From the NCBI GenBank assembly GCA_945876515.1, contig CAMCPF010000175.1:1-6600 (forward strand): 6,600 nt of DNA, given 5' to 3'. Positions 5,731 to 6,600 of this stretch are shown piece after piece. The notes beneath the pieces were generated by a model. That model made no database searches. It was not told the DNA's origin and was given only the letters and a program-made list of their open reading frames with translations. This stretch comes from Candidatus Kuenenia stuttgartensis. GTDB lineage: Bacteria; Planctomycetota; Planctomycetia; Pirellulales; UBA1268. Numbering within the stretch: the stretch's first letter is position 1; each line of letters opens with the position of its first letter. The position numbers and the translations under genes were made by a program.

Positions 5731-6231
5731 ATGATCGCCCAGGGACGCCGCGTGATCAGCGAGGCGATGGTGGCCGAGATCGAGGCGCTCGCGCCCCGCT
5801 ACCCGAATCGGCGGGCGCTCGTGCTGCCGGCCCTGCACATCGTCAACCGCGAGCTGTTGCACGTGCCGCTCGACGCCGTGGTGGACATCGCCGCCGTGCT
5901 CGGGCTGCCGCCGGCCGAGGTGCAGGACACGCTCACCTTCTATCAGTTCTTCCACCAGCAAAAGCCGCACGGCAAGGTGCGGGCCTTCGTCTGCCGGTCG
6001 ATCTCCTGTGCCCTGCGGGGGGGCGACGAGTTGCTCGAGAGTCTCTGTCATGCCAACGGGATCGATCCCTACGGCACCACGCCCGACGGGCAGCTCACGA
6101 TCGAGCCGGCCGAGTGTCTCGGGGCCTGCGACTTCGCCCCCTGCATCCTGGCCAACGACGATTTGCTCAAGAACATGACGCCCGAGGCCGCCGAGGCCGA
6201 GCTCAAGAAGCCACGCGCGAGGGCCACCTGA
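5731..6231 (+). CDS. nuoE: NADH-quinone oxidoreductase subunit E (24 kDa subunit)
   Basis: NADH-module subunit with a thioredoxin-like [2Fe-2S] domain carrying cluster N1a, packed against NuoF. From the ATG at 5731 it has 166 aa, the normal family length. The N-terminal helical part contains YPNRRALVLPALHIVNRE (24-41), equivalent to the usual P-x-x-x-x-A-L-L-P-A-L block, and PPAEVQDTLTFYQFF (60-74). Cluster ligands are Cys88 and Cys93 in VCRSISC and Cys129 and Cys133 in ECLGAC, the expected CX4C and CX3C pairs, followed by DFAPCILAND. The extension of this frame back to 5467 is rejected. nuoF starts 1 base after the stop, so those two are coupled, while nuoD lies 385 bp upstream across the repeats. 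Confidence 0.96.
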   Translation: MIAQGRRVISEAMVAEIEALAPRYPNRRALVLPALHIVNRELLHVPLDAVVDIAAVLGLPPAEVQDTLTFYQFFHQQKPHGKVRAFVCRSISCALRGGDELLESLCHANGIDPYGTTPDGQLTIEPAECLGACDFAPCILANDDLLKNMTPEAAEAELKKPRARAT

Positions 6232-6232
6232 G

Positions 6233-6600
6233 ATGACGCCGTTCAAACCAGTCCTGCTCGAAGCCGTGGGCGTGCCCGACGGCCACACGCTCGCCAGCTA
6301 CCGCGCCCGCGGCGGCTACGCGCCGCTCGAGGCCACGCTGAAGTCGAAGCAGCCGGCCGACGTGGTCGAGATGGTGAAGTCGTCGGGGCTTCGCGGCCGC
6401 GGCGGCGCCGGCTTCTCGACCGGCCTCAAGTGGACGTTTCTGCCCAAGGACCATCCCGGGCCGATCTACCTCTGCGTCAACGCCGACGAGAGCGAGCCGG
6501 GCACGTTCAACAACCGGATCCTGATGGAGGACGACCCGCACCAGGTGATCGAGGGGATCATCCTCTCGTCGTTCGCCACCCGGGCCTCCACGGCCTACAT
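6233..6600 (+). CDS. nuoF: NADH-quinone oxidoreductase subunit F (51 kDa subunit), 3' end outside window
   Basis: Catalytic NADH-module subunit that binds NADH and FMN and carries [4Fe-4S] cluster N3. Only the first 122 codons are present; the usual protein is over 400 aa, so this is a window-edge truncation, not a broken gene. Visible hallmarks are the glycine-rich motif GLRGRGGAGFSTGLKW (52-67), which binds FMN and NADH in this family, and CVNADESEPGTFNNR (81-95), whose acidic residues face the nucleotide site. The cluster-binding cysteines lie beyond the window. The ATG at 6233 follows the nuoE TGA by one base, and no strong ribosome site is evident, so translational coupling is likely. 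The residues before the motif are the expected N-terminal length. Confidence 0.95.
   Translation, partial: MTPFKPVLLEAVGVPDGHTLASYRARGGYAPLEATLKSKQPADVVEMVKSSGLRGRGGAGFSTGLKWTFLPKDHPGPIYLCVNADESEPGTFNNRILMEDDPHQVIEGIILSSFATRASTAY

Larger units (their letters stand above)
5342..5734 (+). other. Open frame across the repeat interval, doubtful coding status
   Basis: A 130-codon frame opens with an ATG overlapping the nuoD stop (ATGA, 5342-5345) and ends with a TGA overlapping the nuoE start (ATGA, 5731-5734). That geometry is typical of translationally coupled operon genes. The predicted product starts MSTRAVQLNANAGSG and is rich in Arg, Pro, Ser and Ala; it matches no family I recognise. Most of it is translated from the two inverted repeat elements. 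By eye, roughly 30% of its first 75 codons end in A or T, against only a few percent in nuoE, so it does not share the codon use of its neighbours. Other frames are also open here. I think it is more likely a chance frame through repeats than a gene. Confidence 0.15.

Noticed and set aside
5359..6288. 309-codon open frame on the - strand across nuoE and the repeats
   Set aside because: Antisense shadow of nuoE extended through GC-rich repeats; no recognisable domain.

Overview
This is a GC-rich bacterial window carrying the start of a respiratory complex I (NADH:quinone oxidoreductase) operon, preceded by a two-gene glycosylation unit. All recognisable genes lie on the + strand. The order nuoA-B-C-D-E-F, with separate nuoC and nuoD genes, is canonical. 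The very high GC at third codon positions, several starts with little or no Shine-Dalgarno sequence, and the protein style suggest a planctomycete-like organism. That is inference from impression; a database search of NuoD or NuoF would settle it.

Layout. Positions 1-368 hold no gene I can support. They contain a GC-rich repeat of about 66 bp occurring twice at a 99-bp spacing, plus several strong hairpins. Positions 369-1376 encode a family 2 (GT-A) glycosyltransferase. It is followed 20 bp later by an RgpF-like (rhamnan synthesis protein F) glycosyltransferase at 1397-2284; together they look like a fragment of a surface polysaccharide or O-antigen locus. Positions 2285-2518 are intergenic, with a possible terminator and a perfect 10-bp-arm inverted repeat just before nuoA. 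nuoA (2519-2914), nuoB (2905-3525), nuoC (3573-4106) and nuoD (4110-5345) follow closely. A 385-bp interruption then separates nuoD from nuoE (5731-6231), and nuoF (6233 onward) runs off the window.

How the genes work together. NuoA is a membrane subunit at the junction of the two arms of complex I. NuoB, NuoC and NuoD form the quinone-reducing connecting module, with cluster N2 in NuoB and the quinone pocket between NuoB and NuoD. NuoE and NuoF are the start of the NADH-oxidising module. The interruption falls exactly between the connecting-module and NADH-module genes.

The most unusual structure is that interruption. It holds two related elements of about 131 bp, in opposite orientation, each bounded by its own imperfect terminal inverted repeats and containing two mini-hairpins with 3-nt loops. 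The pair forms a roughly 311-bp quasi-palindrome inside an essential-type operon. An open frame with ATGA overlaps at both ends spans the interval, but its composition argues against a normal gene. I see no CRISPR array, tRNA, rRNA, defence system or clearly new multi-gene system here.
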